From Prevotellaceae bacterium (GTDB lineage Bacteria; Bacteroidota; Bacteroidia; Bacteroidales; Bacteroidaceae): a stretch of 64,000 nt of DNA. Made by a program: the position numbers and the translations under genes. The notes beneath the pieces are model-generated. The model made no database searches and was not told the origin of the DNA. It was given only the letters and a program-made list of their open reading frames with translations. Shown here one piece after another: positions 7,333-17,100 of this stretch; the first letter of the stretch is position 1, and each line of letters starts with the position of its first letter. The stretch covers positions 1 through 64,000 of the forward strand of contig JAQXRI010000148.1 of the NCBI GenBank assembly GCA_029218445.1. Direction: 5' to 3'.

Positions 7333-9780
7333 CTACAACTTCTTCGGCGAATAAATGGCGTTCCACCACGACGAGTCGCCTTTGAGGTAGCGGTCAAACC
7401 ATGCTACCATGGTGTTAATCCAGCGCGTGCGCTTGGTGGGGTCCATGATGCCGTGGTTTTCACCCTCAACCTCTACAAAGGCCGTTGGCACGCCAAGCAG
7501 GCGGAGGGCAGTGTACATCTGAATGCTCTCGCCTACAGGCACGTTGGTGTCGGCTGTGCCGTGGGTGAACAGGATGGGCTTCTTTATCTTGTGGGCATTG
7601 AACAGCGGCGAACGATCGACGAAGAGGTCCTTGCGCGTCCAGGGATAGCTGTTGGCCGCCGACGTCTCGCTGTACGAATAGCCCCAGTAGCCCTCGCCCC
7701 AATAGCTGCTGTGGTCGCTGATGCCGGCGTGGGAGATGGCGCAGGCAAAGGGGTGGTTGTCCTTGGTCAGCATGTATTGGCTCATGAAACCGCCGTAGGA
7801 GGCCGAGACGCAGCCGATGTGGTCGGCGTCACACTGTGGCACGTCGGCGCAGAACTGGCGTGTGGCGTCGATAATGTCCTGTGCCACACCCTCGCCCATG
7901 GTGTTGACATGGCGCGAAGCCCACTCCTGGCCAAAGCCCGAAGCACCCGAGGGGTTGACCGTGAAGACGATGTAGCCCAGCGAGTTCCAGTAGTGTACGG
8001 GATAGTGGGTGCCGTTGCCGAAGCGTCGCGACGTGGGCGAGCAACCGCCGTAGTAGTGAACGATGACGGGATATTTCTTGTCGGGCTGGAAGTCGGCGGG
8101 CAGGTTGTAGAATCCTGTCACGCGGTAGCCACGCGAGGTCATAAAGCTCCATGGCTTTACTTCGCCTAACTTCAGGTGTTCATACATCTGCTTGTTGGGT
8201 GCATACACAAGCGATGCCTTGGCGTTTTTCGCCGGCGAGGTGATGTTGTAAACCTCGTAGGGCACGCACATCGACGAGCCGTGGACCATGATGTTGCCGC
8301 CGCGCGATGCAATGCTGAGTCCGCTGAGCACCTCAAGCGGCTGTGCCACCATGGTTGAGCGCAGCGTGGTTGGATTGACGCGGTAGAGGCTCACGCTGTC
8401 GCCGTTTTGCGCCGTGTAGTACAAGCACTTGTCGGCCATCGAGTATTCCACCTTCTCTATGCTCGTGGCGTCGTCGGCCGTGAGCGGCGTAACCTTCAGC
8501 GTAGGCGTGTGCATGAGGTAGAGGTGATAGTCGTACATGCTCGGCGTGCGTCCCTCGGGCACTCGCTTGCCAATGCCGCCGAAGGCCTCGGTGCTGGCCA
8601 CAAAGGCCACATAGTCGGCGCTGCCTGCATAGAGCGCATTGCCCACAAAGCCGTCCTTGTCCACGAGCATGCGCTTCTGCATGGTTTCGAGGTCGAGGTC
8701 GTAGTAGGTGTGGCGCGTGGTGGGACGCTGCAGCAGCGAGTCGGTTGACACGCTGAACAGCAAGTGTCGGCCGTCGGGGCTTATGTCGCTCAGGCCCACG
8801 GAGTTGTAGGTGTAGGTGAGCGGCTGTACGAGTCCGGTGGCAAAGTCGAGGCGGGCTATCGAGTAGCGTGTGCGCCAGCCGGGCTGTCGGTCGTCGGGAT
8901 GCACTATTTCAAACACTCCCATCTCCTTCCTTGGCCCTTCCAGCGGCTTCATGATGATGGCGAAGGTCTCGGTGGGCGAAATGGAGTAGTAGTCGGCGGT
9001 GAGGTCATCGACCAGCACCTTGGTGGCTCCCGTGGCAGGATCGACGGTCACGAGCCGCTTCTTGCCGTCCTGCTCTTGTGTGAAGTAGTAGCGGTCGGAA
9101 GTGGGCATCCACGATAGTTGCCCCGTAACCAACTGGCTGTTGCCCGTCTTGAGGTCAATCAGCCGCATCTCGCGCTGCGTCTTGTTGGTGGCGTCTATCC
9201 AGCTGCTGCCCACGAATGCCCATCGTCCTGACGGCGACAGCGACACGCCCGACGTTACCTTTGTGGCGAACACGTCGGCCAGTGTGGTGCGCCTGAGTCC
9301 GTCGGCCACCTGCGTCACGGCGTCGGTCGAGAGGCTCAGGTCGATGCCGGTGCTGTCGGCCATAAACTTGAGGCTGATGGTGTGGTAGCCCGGCTGCAGG
9401 GTGAGCGCTCCGGGCTGTTCGCGTCCGTCGGCATACACCTTGTAGTTTTTCGAGCCTTTCACGTTCAGCTTCACTCCGGTGAGATACTTGTGTGCGTCAA
9501 CGTCGAATCGCACGAGGTGCATCATGGCCGTGTCGAGCTTCAGCTCCGCGAGCTGCCGTAGCGGTTGGCCGTCGGTGAGCTGTAGCGACAGTGGTGTGGC
9601 CACGAGCGACTGTGGCGAATAGCGTTGTTGAGCGTTGTTTACGCTGTCGAGCAGCAGTGGCTGCTGTACTTTGAATGGCCCTGCGTGGCGCACCTGCTGC
9701 ACCACCGTGTCGGCCGCACATGCCGCCGTGGCCATGGCCATGGGCAGTGCAATGGGCAATAATGTCTTGATAATGTTCAT
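7333..9780 (-). CDS. S9-family prolyl oligopeptidase / DPP-IV-like peptidase
   Basis: Signal-peptide-like N-terminus. GCVSASYGGFMSQYML nucleophile region, THGTADTNVP and GENHGI catalytic Asp/His regions. Confidence 0.9.
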   Translation of the reverse strand: MNIIKTLLPIALPMAMATAACAADTVVQQVRHAGPFKVQQPLLLDSVNNAQQRYSPQSLVATPLSLQLTDGQPLRQLAELKLDTAMMHLVRFDVDAHKYLTGVKLNVKGSKNYKVYADGREQPGALTLQPGYHTISLKFMADSTGIDLSLSTDAVTQVADGLRRTTLADVFATKVTSGVSLSPSGRWAFVGSSWIDATNKTQREMRLIDLKTGNSQLVTGQLSWMPTSDRYYFTQEQDGKKRLVTVDPATGATKVLVDDLTADYYSISPTETFAIIMKPLEGPRKEMGVFEIVHPDDRQPGWRTRYSIARLDFATGLVQPLTYTYNSVGLSDISPDGRHLLFSVSTDSLLQRPTTRHTYYDLDLETMQKRMLVDKDGFVGNALYAGSADYVAFVASTEAFGGIGKRVPEGRTPSMYDYHLYLMHTPTLKVTPLTADDATSIEKVEYSMADKCLYYTAQNGDSVSLYRVNPTTLRSTMVAQPLEVLSGLSIASRGGNIMVHGSSMCVPYEVYNITSPAKNAKASLVYAPNKQMYEHLKLGEVKPWSFMTSRGYRVTGFYNLPADFQPDKKYPVIVHYYGGCSPTSRRFGNGTHYPVHYWNSLGYIVFTVNPSGASGFGQEWASRHVNTMGEGVAQDIIDATRQFCADVPQCDADHIGCVSASYGGFMSQYMLTKDNHPFACAISHAGISDHSSYWGEGYWGYSYSETSAANSYPWTRKDLFVDRSPLFNAHKIKKPILFTHGTADTNVPVGESIQMYTALRLLGVPTAFVEVEGENHGIMDPTKRTRWINTMVAWFDRYLKGDSSWWNAIYSPKKL

Positions 9781-9782
9781 CG

Positions 9783-10793
9783 TTATGTTATTATGTTTAA
9801 TTTCCCTTTCCCCACAATGGGCAGCGTCATGAGCAGTAGGTTGCGTCCGACGGTGGTCTTAATCATCTTTGCAAACATGAGGTAGCGTCGCGAGTAGGCC
9901 TTCTCGGGCAGGGGGAAGAGGCCTTCGCGCTCCAAGGAGGCTATGCGCTCTTCGAGCAGATGCTTCGACCGCGTCAGGATGATGATGCTGCGCAAGTAGT
10001 CCATCGTCAGCTGCGCCACACGCCGCTGCATGGCCTGCCGCTCCTTGTGGGGCAAGGTGTCGGCACGGCGGTAAAGGCGCTTGATGATGGTCTCGGTGTC
10101 GTCGAGCCGCTTCAGCTTCCACCGCTTGTCGGCGCGCTTGGCGTCGGGCTGGCGGCGATGGCAGAAGTAGGCGGGCACGTCGAGCTTATACAGCTGCTCG
10201 CAGCGCAGCAGTAGCAGCGACGTAAACTCTTCGTCCTCGTGCATGAGATGGTCGGAAAAGCGCAGGTTGTGCAGCACGTCGCGGCGGAAGATGTAGCCGC
10301 AGGCCTTGCCGCTGACGTTGTTCGAGCGCATGAACTCGGCTCCCGTCATGGCCTTCCGGTCAACCATGCCCCCCACCCTCTCGTCCACCTCGCGGTTGGT
10401 GATGGCAAACATCACCATGTCGGGGTTGTTGTAGCGCACCACGTCGAGGCAGTGCTCGTAGTAGAACTTCACAAGCGAGCCGTCGGCATCGACAAACTGC
10501 AGAAACTCGCCCTTGGCCATGGTTATGCCAAGGTTGCGCGCCGAGCTTAGTCCGCCTTCGGGCTTGCGCACATACACGATGCTGTCGGCCATGTCCATAA
10601 GGTCGTTCATGGGGCAGAGGTCTGAACCGTCGTCAACCACAATCACCTCCCTGTCGGCACTGCTCAGCGAGAGCGAGAGTATGCTTTCGAGGCACCGCCT
10701 GAGCACGAGGGCATCGTGGTTGTGGCAGGCCACCACAAACGTCACTAAAGGGCCTTTGCGGCCGTTGGGTTGTATGGAGTCAGTTGTTGTCAT
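9783..10793 (-). CDS. Glycosyltransferase family 2
   Basis: VTFVVACHNHDALVLRRCLESIL...VIVVDDGSD...GLSSARNLGI...LQFVDADGSL. Confidence 0.9.
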   Translation of the reverse strand: MTTTDSIQPNGRKGPLVTFVVACHNHDALVLRRCLESILSLSLSSADREVIVVDDGSDLCPMNDLMDMADSIVYVRKPEGGLSSARNLGITMAKGEFLQFVDADGSLVKFYYEHCLDVVRYNNPDMVMFAITNREVDERVGGMVDRKAMTGAEFMRSNNVSGKACGYIFRRDVLHNLRFSDHLMHEDEEFTSLLLLRCEQLYKLDVPAYFCHRRQPDAKRADKRWKLKRLDDTETIIKRLYRRADTLPHKERQAMQRRVAQLTMDYLRSIIILTRSKHLLEERIASLEREGLFPLPEKAYSRRYLMFAKMIKTTVGRNLLLMTLPIVGKGKLNIIT

Positions 10794-10916
10794 TCTTCGT
10801 TCATTGTTGTTTTGCGATGCAAATTTACACTTTTTTTCCGACTACACCATCATCACGGCCACTTTTTCTTCCCTATATATATAATAAAAGGTGAAAAACA
10901 GCGTTTTTATCGATGT

Positions 10917-12371
10917 ATGACACATGCAACGCCACAGTCAGACAGCTACAGGCACGTGCTGAAATACACGAGCATGTTTGGCAGCGTGCAAGGCCTCAAC
11001 ATCCTGATAGGCCTTGTGCGCAACAAAGCCGTGGCCGTGCTGCTGGGCCCGATGGGCATGGGACTGGTGTCGCTGCTCATCACGTCGATGAACTTCATAG
11101 TGCAGGCCACGAGCCTCGGCGTGTCTTTCAGTGCCGTGCGCCACATAGCCGAACTGCATGACAAGGGCGACCGCCGCGCCCTGGAAGCCTACATAGGCGT
11201 GGTGAGGCAGTGGTCGGTGGTGGCGGCGCTGCTGGGCATGGTGGTGTGCGTGGCGGTGGGTCCTCTGCTCAACGCCCTCTCGTTTTCGTGGGGCGACCAC
11301 ACCCTCCACTTCATGCTGCTGGCGCCGGCTGTGGCCATGACGGCCATCGGCGGCGGCGAGATGGCCATACTCAAGGGCACCAAGCGGCTCAGGCAGATAG
11401 CCACCACGCAGATAGTGGCCTCGGCGGCGTCGCTCGTGGTGACGGTACCCCTCTACTACTTCTTCAACCAGAAGGCCATCGTGCCCACCATAACGCTCAT
11501 GGCCTTGGCCACCCTTGCCCCCGCCATGGCGGCATCCACCAGCCACTACCCCTACCGCCTCAGGCTCAGCCGCCGCTCGCTGGCGGGCAGCCGCCCCATG
11601 CTGCGCTTAGGCATAGCCTTTACGGTGGCGGCGGCCTTCGGCAGCGGCAGCGACATGCTCACGCGCGCCCTGCTCAACAAGGTGGCCGACCTCGACACCG
11701 TAGGCCTGTTCAACGCCGCCTACGTGATAACCATAACCTATGCGGGCATGGTGTTCTCGTCGATGGACAGCGACTACTATCCGCGCCTGTCGGCCGTAAA
11801 CCACGACAACCGCCACGTGAGCGACATGGTAAACCGGCAGATGGAGGTGTCGGTGCTGCTCGTGGCCCCGCTGCTGGCCGCGCTCATCACGCTTCTGCCC
11901 GTCATTCTGCCCCTGCTGTTCAGCCAAGCCTTTACGCCCATAGCCACCATGGCGCAGACCACCACGCTGGCCATGCTCATCAAGGCCATGTCGCTGCCCA
12001 TAGCCTACATCAACCTGGCCAAGGGCCAGTGGAAGCCCTACCTCGCCTTTGAGGCGGCCTACGCCATAGCCTTCGTGGCCGCCGTGCCGCTGTGCTTCAT
12101 GGGCTGGGGACTGACGGGAGCCGGATGGGCCATAGTGGCCGTCCACGCCATCGAGCTATTGGCACTGGCCGCCTACTGCCACTCGCGCCACGGCCTGCGC
12201 ATGGAGCCCAACACGCTGAAAGCCATTGGCGCAGCCGCCCCGCTGCTGATTGCCGCCTACGCCTCGGCCATGACCACTCAGGGAGTGGCCTACTGGTGCT
12301 TGGGAGCCACGCTGTCGGCCATGCTGTCGGCCTACTCGCTCTGCCGCCTCCGCCGTATGCGTAAAGCGTAA
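10917..12371 (+). CDS. O-antigen translocase / Wzx-like polysaccharide flippase
   Basis: Polytopic protein; YTSMFGSVQGLNILIGLVRNKAVAVLLGPMGMGLVSLL is typical of Wzx-family N-termini. Start taken at the internal ATG. Confidence 0.85.
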   Translation: MTHATPQSDSYRHVLKYTSMFGSVQGLNILIGLVRNKAVAVLLGPMGMGLVSLLITSMNFIVQATSLGVSFSAVRHIAELHDKGDRRALEAYIGVVRQWSVVAALLGMVVCVAVGPLLNALSFSWGDHTLHFMLLAPAVAMTAIGGGEMAILKGTKRLRQIATTQIVASAASLVVTVPLYYFFNQKAIVPTITLMALATLAPAMAASTSHYPYRLRLSRRSLAGSRPMLRLGIAFTVAAAFGSGSDMLTRALLNKVADLDTVGLFNAAYVITITYAGMVFSSMDSDYYPRLSAVNHDNRHVSDMVNRQMEVSVLLVAPLLAALITLLPVILPLLFSQAFTPIATMAQTTTLAMLIKAMSLPIAYINLAKGQWKPYLAFEAAYAIAFVAAVPLCFMGWGLTGAGWAIVAVHAIELLALAAYCHSRHGLRMEPNTLKAIGAAAPLLIAAYASAMTTQGVAYWCLGATLSAMLSAYSLCRLRRMRKA

Positions 12372-12380
12372 ACCTTTACG
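12367..12380. promoter_or_regulatory. Perfect palindrome CGTAAA-CC-TTTACG
   Basis: 14-bp inverted repeat overlapping the flippase stop codon, upstream of the uxaB promoter. Confidence 0.3.
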
Positions 12381-12402
12381 TGTATTTTTCATGGCAAAAG
12401 TA

Positions 12403-12433
12403 ATTGGCGTATCAGTTTTTTTGTGTACTTTTG
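12403..12433 (+). promoter_or_regulatory. Putative Bacteroidetes promoter of uxaB
   Basis: ATTG (12403-12406), 19 nt, TACTTTTG (12426-12433). Confidence 0.55.
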
Positions 12434-12472
12434 CAGCGTAAAAAACAGAAACCTATTAAAACATTAAAGTAT

Positions 12473-13912
12473 ATGAAACCATTAAACAAAGTGTTTGCTC
12501 CAAAGAGCGTCATGCCTGAAAAGGTCATTCAGTTTGGCGAAGGCAACTTCCTCCGCGCATTCGTTGATTGGATAATCTGGAACATGGACCAGAAGACCGA
12601 CTTCAACGGTTCAGTAGTAGTAGTACAGCCTATAGAGAAAGGCATGGTCGAGTGGCTCAACGCCCAGGACTGCCTCTACCACGTGAACCTGCAGGGCCGC
12701 GAAAACGGCAAGCCCGTGAACACACTGGAGCGCATCGACGTGATAAGCCGCGCACTCAACCCATATACCCAGCACGCCGCCTTCATGGCCCTGGCCGACC
12801 AGCCCGAGATACGCTTCGTCATCTCCAACACCACCGAAGCCGGCATAGCCTTCGACCCCGCCTGCAAGCTCGACGACGCCCCCGCCTCGTCATATCCCGG
12901 CAAGCTGGTTCAGCTGCTCTACCGCCGCTGGCAGACCTTCAACGGCGACCCCACCAAGGGCCTCATCATCTTCCCCTGCGAGCTGATATTCCTTAACGGC
13001 CACGTGCTGAAGGACTGCATCAACAAGTACATCGAGCTGTGGCAGCTGCCAAAGGAGTTCAAGGAGTGGTTTGACAACAGCTGCGGCGTATATGCCACAC
13101 TCGTTGACCGCATCGTGCCGGGATTCCCACGCAAGGAGATAGCACAGATACAGGAGAAGATAAGCTACCGCGACAACCTTGTGGTACAGGCCGAGACCTT
13201 CCACCTCTGGGTGATAGAGGCACCAAAGGAAGTGGCAAAGGAATTTCCTGCCGACAAGGCCGGGCTGCACGTACTCTTCGTGCCGTCGGAGGAGCCTTAC
13301 CACAAGCGCAAGGTTACGCTGCTCAACGGCCCTCACACAGTGCTCTCGCCAGTGGCATTCCTCAGCGGCGTGAACATCGTGCGCGACGCATGCAACCACG
13401 AGGTAATATCGAAATACATACACAAGGTGCAGTTTGAAGAACTGATGCAGACACTCGACCTGCCCATGGAAGAGCTGGAGAAGTTTGCAAGCGACGTGCT
13501 GGAGCGATTCGACAACCCATACGTTGACCACCAGGTGACGAGCATCATGCTCAACTCCTTCCCGAAGTTCTGCGCCCGCGACCTGCCAGGCGTGAAGACC
13601 TACCTTGAGCGCAAGGGCGAGCTGCCCAAGGGCCTCGTGTTTGGCCTTGCAGCCATCATAACCTACTACAAGGGCGGCAAGCGCGACGACGGTACCGAAA
13701 TCGTGCCAAACGACGCTCAGGACATAATGGACCTGCTGAAGGAGCTTTGGGCTACAGGCGACACTCAGAAGGTGGCCGAAGGCGTGCTTGGCGCAACATC
13801 CATCTGGGGCGAGGACCTCAACAAGATTGAGGGTCTGTGCTCGATGGTGAAGCTCTATCTCGACGCCATACAGTCGAAGGGCATGCTTGAGGCTGTAAAG
13901 ACCATCCTCTAA
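12473..13912 (+). CDS. uxaB: Tagaturonate reductase (altronate oxidoreductase)
   Basis: VIQFGEGNFLRAFVDWIIWNMDQKTDFNGSVVVVQPIEKG...FVISNTTEAGIAFDP...NGPHTVLSPVAFLSG: mannitol dehydrogenase/UxaB-family motifs. Confidence 0.9.
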   Translation: MKPLNKVFAPKSVMPEKVIQFGEGNFLRAFVDWIIWNMDQKTDFNGSVVVVQPIEKGMVEWLNAQDCLYHVNLQGRENGKPVNTLERIDVISRALNPYTQHAAFMALADQPEIRFVISNTTEAGIAFDPACKLDDAPASSYPGKLVQLLYRRWQTFNGDPTKGLIIFPCELIFLNGHVLKDCINKYIELWQLPKEFKEWFDNSCGVYATLVDRIVPGFPRKEIAQIQEKISYRDNLVVQAETFHLWVIEAPKEVAKEFPADKAGLHVLFVPSEEPYHKRKVTLLNGPHTVLSPVAFLSGVNIVRDACNHEVISKYIHKVQFEELMQTLDLPMEELEKFASDVLERFDNPYVDHQVTSIMLNSFPKFCARDLPGVKTYLERKGELPKGLVFGLAAIITYYKGGKRDDGTEIVPNDAQDIMDLLKELWATGDTQKVAEGVLGATSIWGEDLNKIEGLCSMVKLYLDAIQSKGMLEAVKTIL

Positions 13913-13930
13913 GCCCGGGGCAAAACAATC

Positions 13931-14017
13931 TTAACGTTAATTCGACGAAATCAAACTATCAGTATAACCGCCGGCCCTACAATCGGCAGTTTAGGCAATT
14001 CGTCGAAATCACGTTAT
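13931..14017 (-). repeat. MITE-like imperfect palindromic repeat, copy 2 (inverted relative to copy 1)
   Basis: Reverse complement ATAACGTGATTTCGACGAATTG...GCCGATTGTAGGGCCGG...GATTTCGTCGAATTAACGTTAA aligns with 5125-5209. Confidence 0.7.
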
Positions 14018-14070
14018 ATTACAAGGAAACGATTCTCTAAGGCAAATCTTGATCACACTTACATAACCGC

Positions 14071-14119
14071 GGCCGCAGACCCTCAACGCAAACGGGGCAT
14101 CTGCGGCCCCTTTTTTTTT
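14071..14119 (+). terminator. Rho-independent terminator
   Basis: GGCCGCAGA...TCTGCGGCC stem followed by CC and T9. Confidence 0.8.
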
Positions 14120-14133
14120 CGTTGGCCGAAAAG

Positions 14134-14161
14134 GTTAACAAGTTAACGAGTTAACGGTTAC
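14134..14161. repeat. GTTAAC-type octamer repeat
   Basis: GTTAACAAGTTAACGAGTTAACGGTTAC. Confidence 0.8.
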
Positions 14162-14177
14162 TTTCACCCTAAACTCC

Positions 14178-17100
14178 TTAAATTACCTCCTCAATAAGCC
14201 TGCGAAACACGGGGTCGAGACGCAGGAGGGGGGCGTGGCCTACGAGCACGAGATTCTCGCGGGCACGAGTCATGGCTACATTCAGCTTGGGGTCGATCAG
14301 CACGCCATCCTCCATGAAGTCGTTGCCAGTGAGGAAATCGAGCTGATAGCGGTGCTGAACGGTGAAGCCATAGATGACCACGTCGCGCTGACTGCCCTGA
14401 TAACGCTCGACGGTGTCGATGGTGATGTCGTGCAGAGAAGCCACGCCGTAGCGGTCGATGGCATTGCGCACGGTGGCTATCTGATTGCGGTAAGGCACGA
14501 TGACGCCAAGCGACGACTGGGGCGAAAAGCCGTCGGCGCGACTGCTGTAAACGGCCATGGCCATGCGGGCAATGATGTCGGCCTCGACGGTGTTGACCTT
14601 GTCGGAAGGCGACGACTCAGGACGAGGGGCGTCGATGAAAGCCACACGACGAGTGAGCAGCAGGCGAACGAAATCGTCGGCCACGGCCGACGACGGCGAA
14701 GGCAGAGGGCGCAGCTGATGGTCGAGCGGCACGGGCTGAAGCCTGCCCGAATAGAAGGCACGGCTGGGAAAAGAGGCAATGTCGCGGTGCATGCGGCCCT
14801 GGCGGGTGAGCATGTAAACCACCTGGGGCGACGACGCATGGCGGCGCAGCAGACGCTGGAACAGCGAGTGACGGCAGTCGGTGATGTCGAGCGAGGTGAG
14901 CAGAGGGTCGGCAATGACGGTGTCGGAGGCCGACTGCAGCACCACGGCAGGCAGCTGCTTGTGGTCGCCAATGAGCACAAAGCGGCCTATCGACTCAAGG
15001 CCGTCGTCGCGGCAAACGGCCGACAGGATGCCCACGATGTGTGGTTCGAGTATCTGCGACGCCTCATCGACAATGGCCAGCGAGAAGTGGCGCATGGAGA
15101 GCAGCTCGGGATGGGCGTTGACGGTAGATACGGTGGCACACACCACACGGCTGCCCTTTATCAACTGTACTATCTCGTCGAGACGGCCGCAAGCGCCGGC
15201 CTTCTCGTCGAGCATGAAGCGGCGGTAGTCGGGGTCGCAGGCCATGCGGTTGCCGATGCGCAGGAAGTCGATGCCAGCCTCGACGAGCTTGCTGCACATC
15301 TCATCGACGGCACGGTTGGTGTATGACAGCAGCAGCACCGACGACGACTCGCGGCTAAGCTCCTCGCGCAGAATGTTGAGCATGGCAAACGAGGTCTTGC
15401 CCGTGCCGGGAGGCCCTATGACGAGAAACATGTCACTGGCCTGCATGGCACGCCCTACCAGCTCGTTGAACGGGCCGTAGTCGGCACTGAGCTGAACAGC
15501 AGGGCCAATGTTGGGGCTGCGCTGCGAAAGCAGCAGGCTGCGGCGGGCGGGCGGTGCCGACAGCATGGTGCAAATGGCACTGAACAAGCCCGACGACGAC
15601 TCGCCCACCCCATGCTCTACGGCCCACAGGCAGTGGTGGGAGTGGAGAAACACGTTGGTGTGGGTCTGCGGGTCGTGGAGGCCAAGGCTAAGGCCGCTGA
15701 GGCCGATGTCGGCAATGGTGGCCCTGAACACCATGGTGCGGCGTGCGTCGGGCTGCGCCTTTTCGGGATAGGGATAGACTATCACCATGTCGCCCACGCG
15801 GAAGTTTGACGTGTCGGCGTCGAAGGCCTTGTCTGTCGGAAACAGCAGCCTGATGGACTCCACCGCCCCTCGACTGTCGAGGCAGAAGCTGTCGGTGTCC
15901 AAGCTCAGGCCATAGTATATGTTGCCAGCCTCGGCCTTCTCGGCGGCGTTGAGCAGCCAGAGCTGCGCCAGGCCGTTGTCGTCGCGATCGACGCTGCCCG
16001 TGCGCGCCAGCAACGACTCGCGCTGCACGAAGGTCATGAACCTCGTGAAATAAGCCTTCTCGGCAGGCGGCGCATTGTGGATGGGGGCGAGCAGGAGGTC
16101 GAGCTGCGGGCGTATGTAGCGGTCGAAAAACGACTTTGCCGCGCCCGTCACGGCAAGGCTGTCGGGAGAGAGCGAGGCATAGACGGTGAAGCCGCCGTTG
16201 GCAAGATAGTATTCGGTCCAGGCTATCTGGTTGCGCACCATGATGGCCTGCTGCAACAGTTCGGGAGCCGAACCGAGCTGCAGGAGGCTGCGCTCGTAGC
16301 GCGAATAGAGCAGGAAGGAGAACATGCGCGAGTAAGGCTGGTTGAAGCTATAGTGCAGCACGGCCATGTAGAGCAGCAGCTGGACGTAGTGCTTGGTCTT
16401 CTGCCGGGGCTGTTCACCCGGACGCTCGCCATAGCCATACACGCCCTTGCCCGCCTTCTGCTCTACCAGCACGCGGAAGTCGAGCTGCAGCATGTCCATG
16501 CGTCCCTGCAGCCCAAGCATCTCGCACACAAACGACGGCTCGAGCATTACCTCGTGGGGGTCGAAGCCGCTCACCTCGCCGGGCATCACCTCGTCCACCA
16601 TGCGCCGTATGTGGCGCAGCTGCTCCTGAGCCTTGGTGTGGAAGTCGGGGCCGAGGGCGTCGGCGCAGTCGGCCATCGAGAGGGCGTTATCGCGGCAGAA
16701 GCGCAGTATGCTGTCGGCATAATCTACCGTGCGGTGGTGGATGGCATCGTCGAGCATCATGCCCGCAAAATTACCGAGCACGGTGTGGACGGTGTTGAGC
16801 GGCGGCTTCACCTTATTAAATAAGAAGAGGCGCGCGTCGGTGGCACAGTCGTCAAAGCAGGCGGCCACCGAGGTGATATTGACCAAGAGGTCGGGATGCA
16901 GAATGATGTGTTCGGCGCGCAGCTGTCCGTCGCTTTCCGAGGGAAGGACGAGATTGAGCTGACAGCCGGCAGAGGCCAGCCGCAGCAGATACTTCTGACA
17001 CTCGCTGCACACCACGCTGTAGTGCTCGCCCGAGGCCTGGACCACCACGTAGATGGCATCGGTGCCAACGCGCTCGACCACCACACGCATTTTCTTGGCC

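Noticed and set aside
7294-8169. 291-aa plus-strand ORF antisense to the S9 peptidase
   Set aside because: Opposite frame of a confidently assigned peptidase; His/Val/Ala-rich shadow translation.
11210-12052. 280-aa plus-strand ORF overlapping the flippase gene
   Set aside because: Alternative frame rich in G/H/R/Q inside a clear polytopic membrane protein gene.
14235-15326. 363-aa plus-strand ORF antisense to the Dna2-like gene
   Set aside because: Shadow ORF over conserved helicase motifs; no own signals.
16077-16823. 248-aa plus-strand ORF antisense to the nuclease part of the Dna2-like gene
   Set aside because: Shadow ORF, no domain signature.
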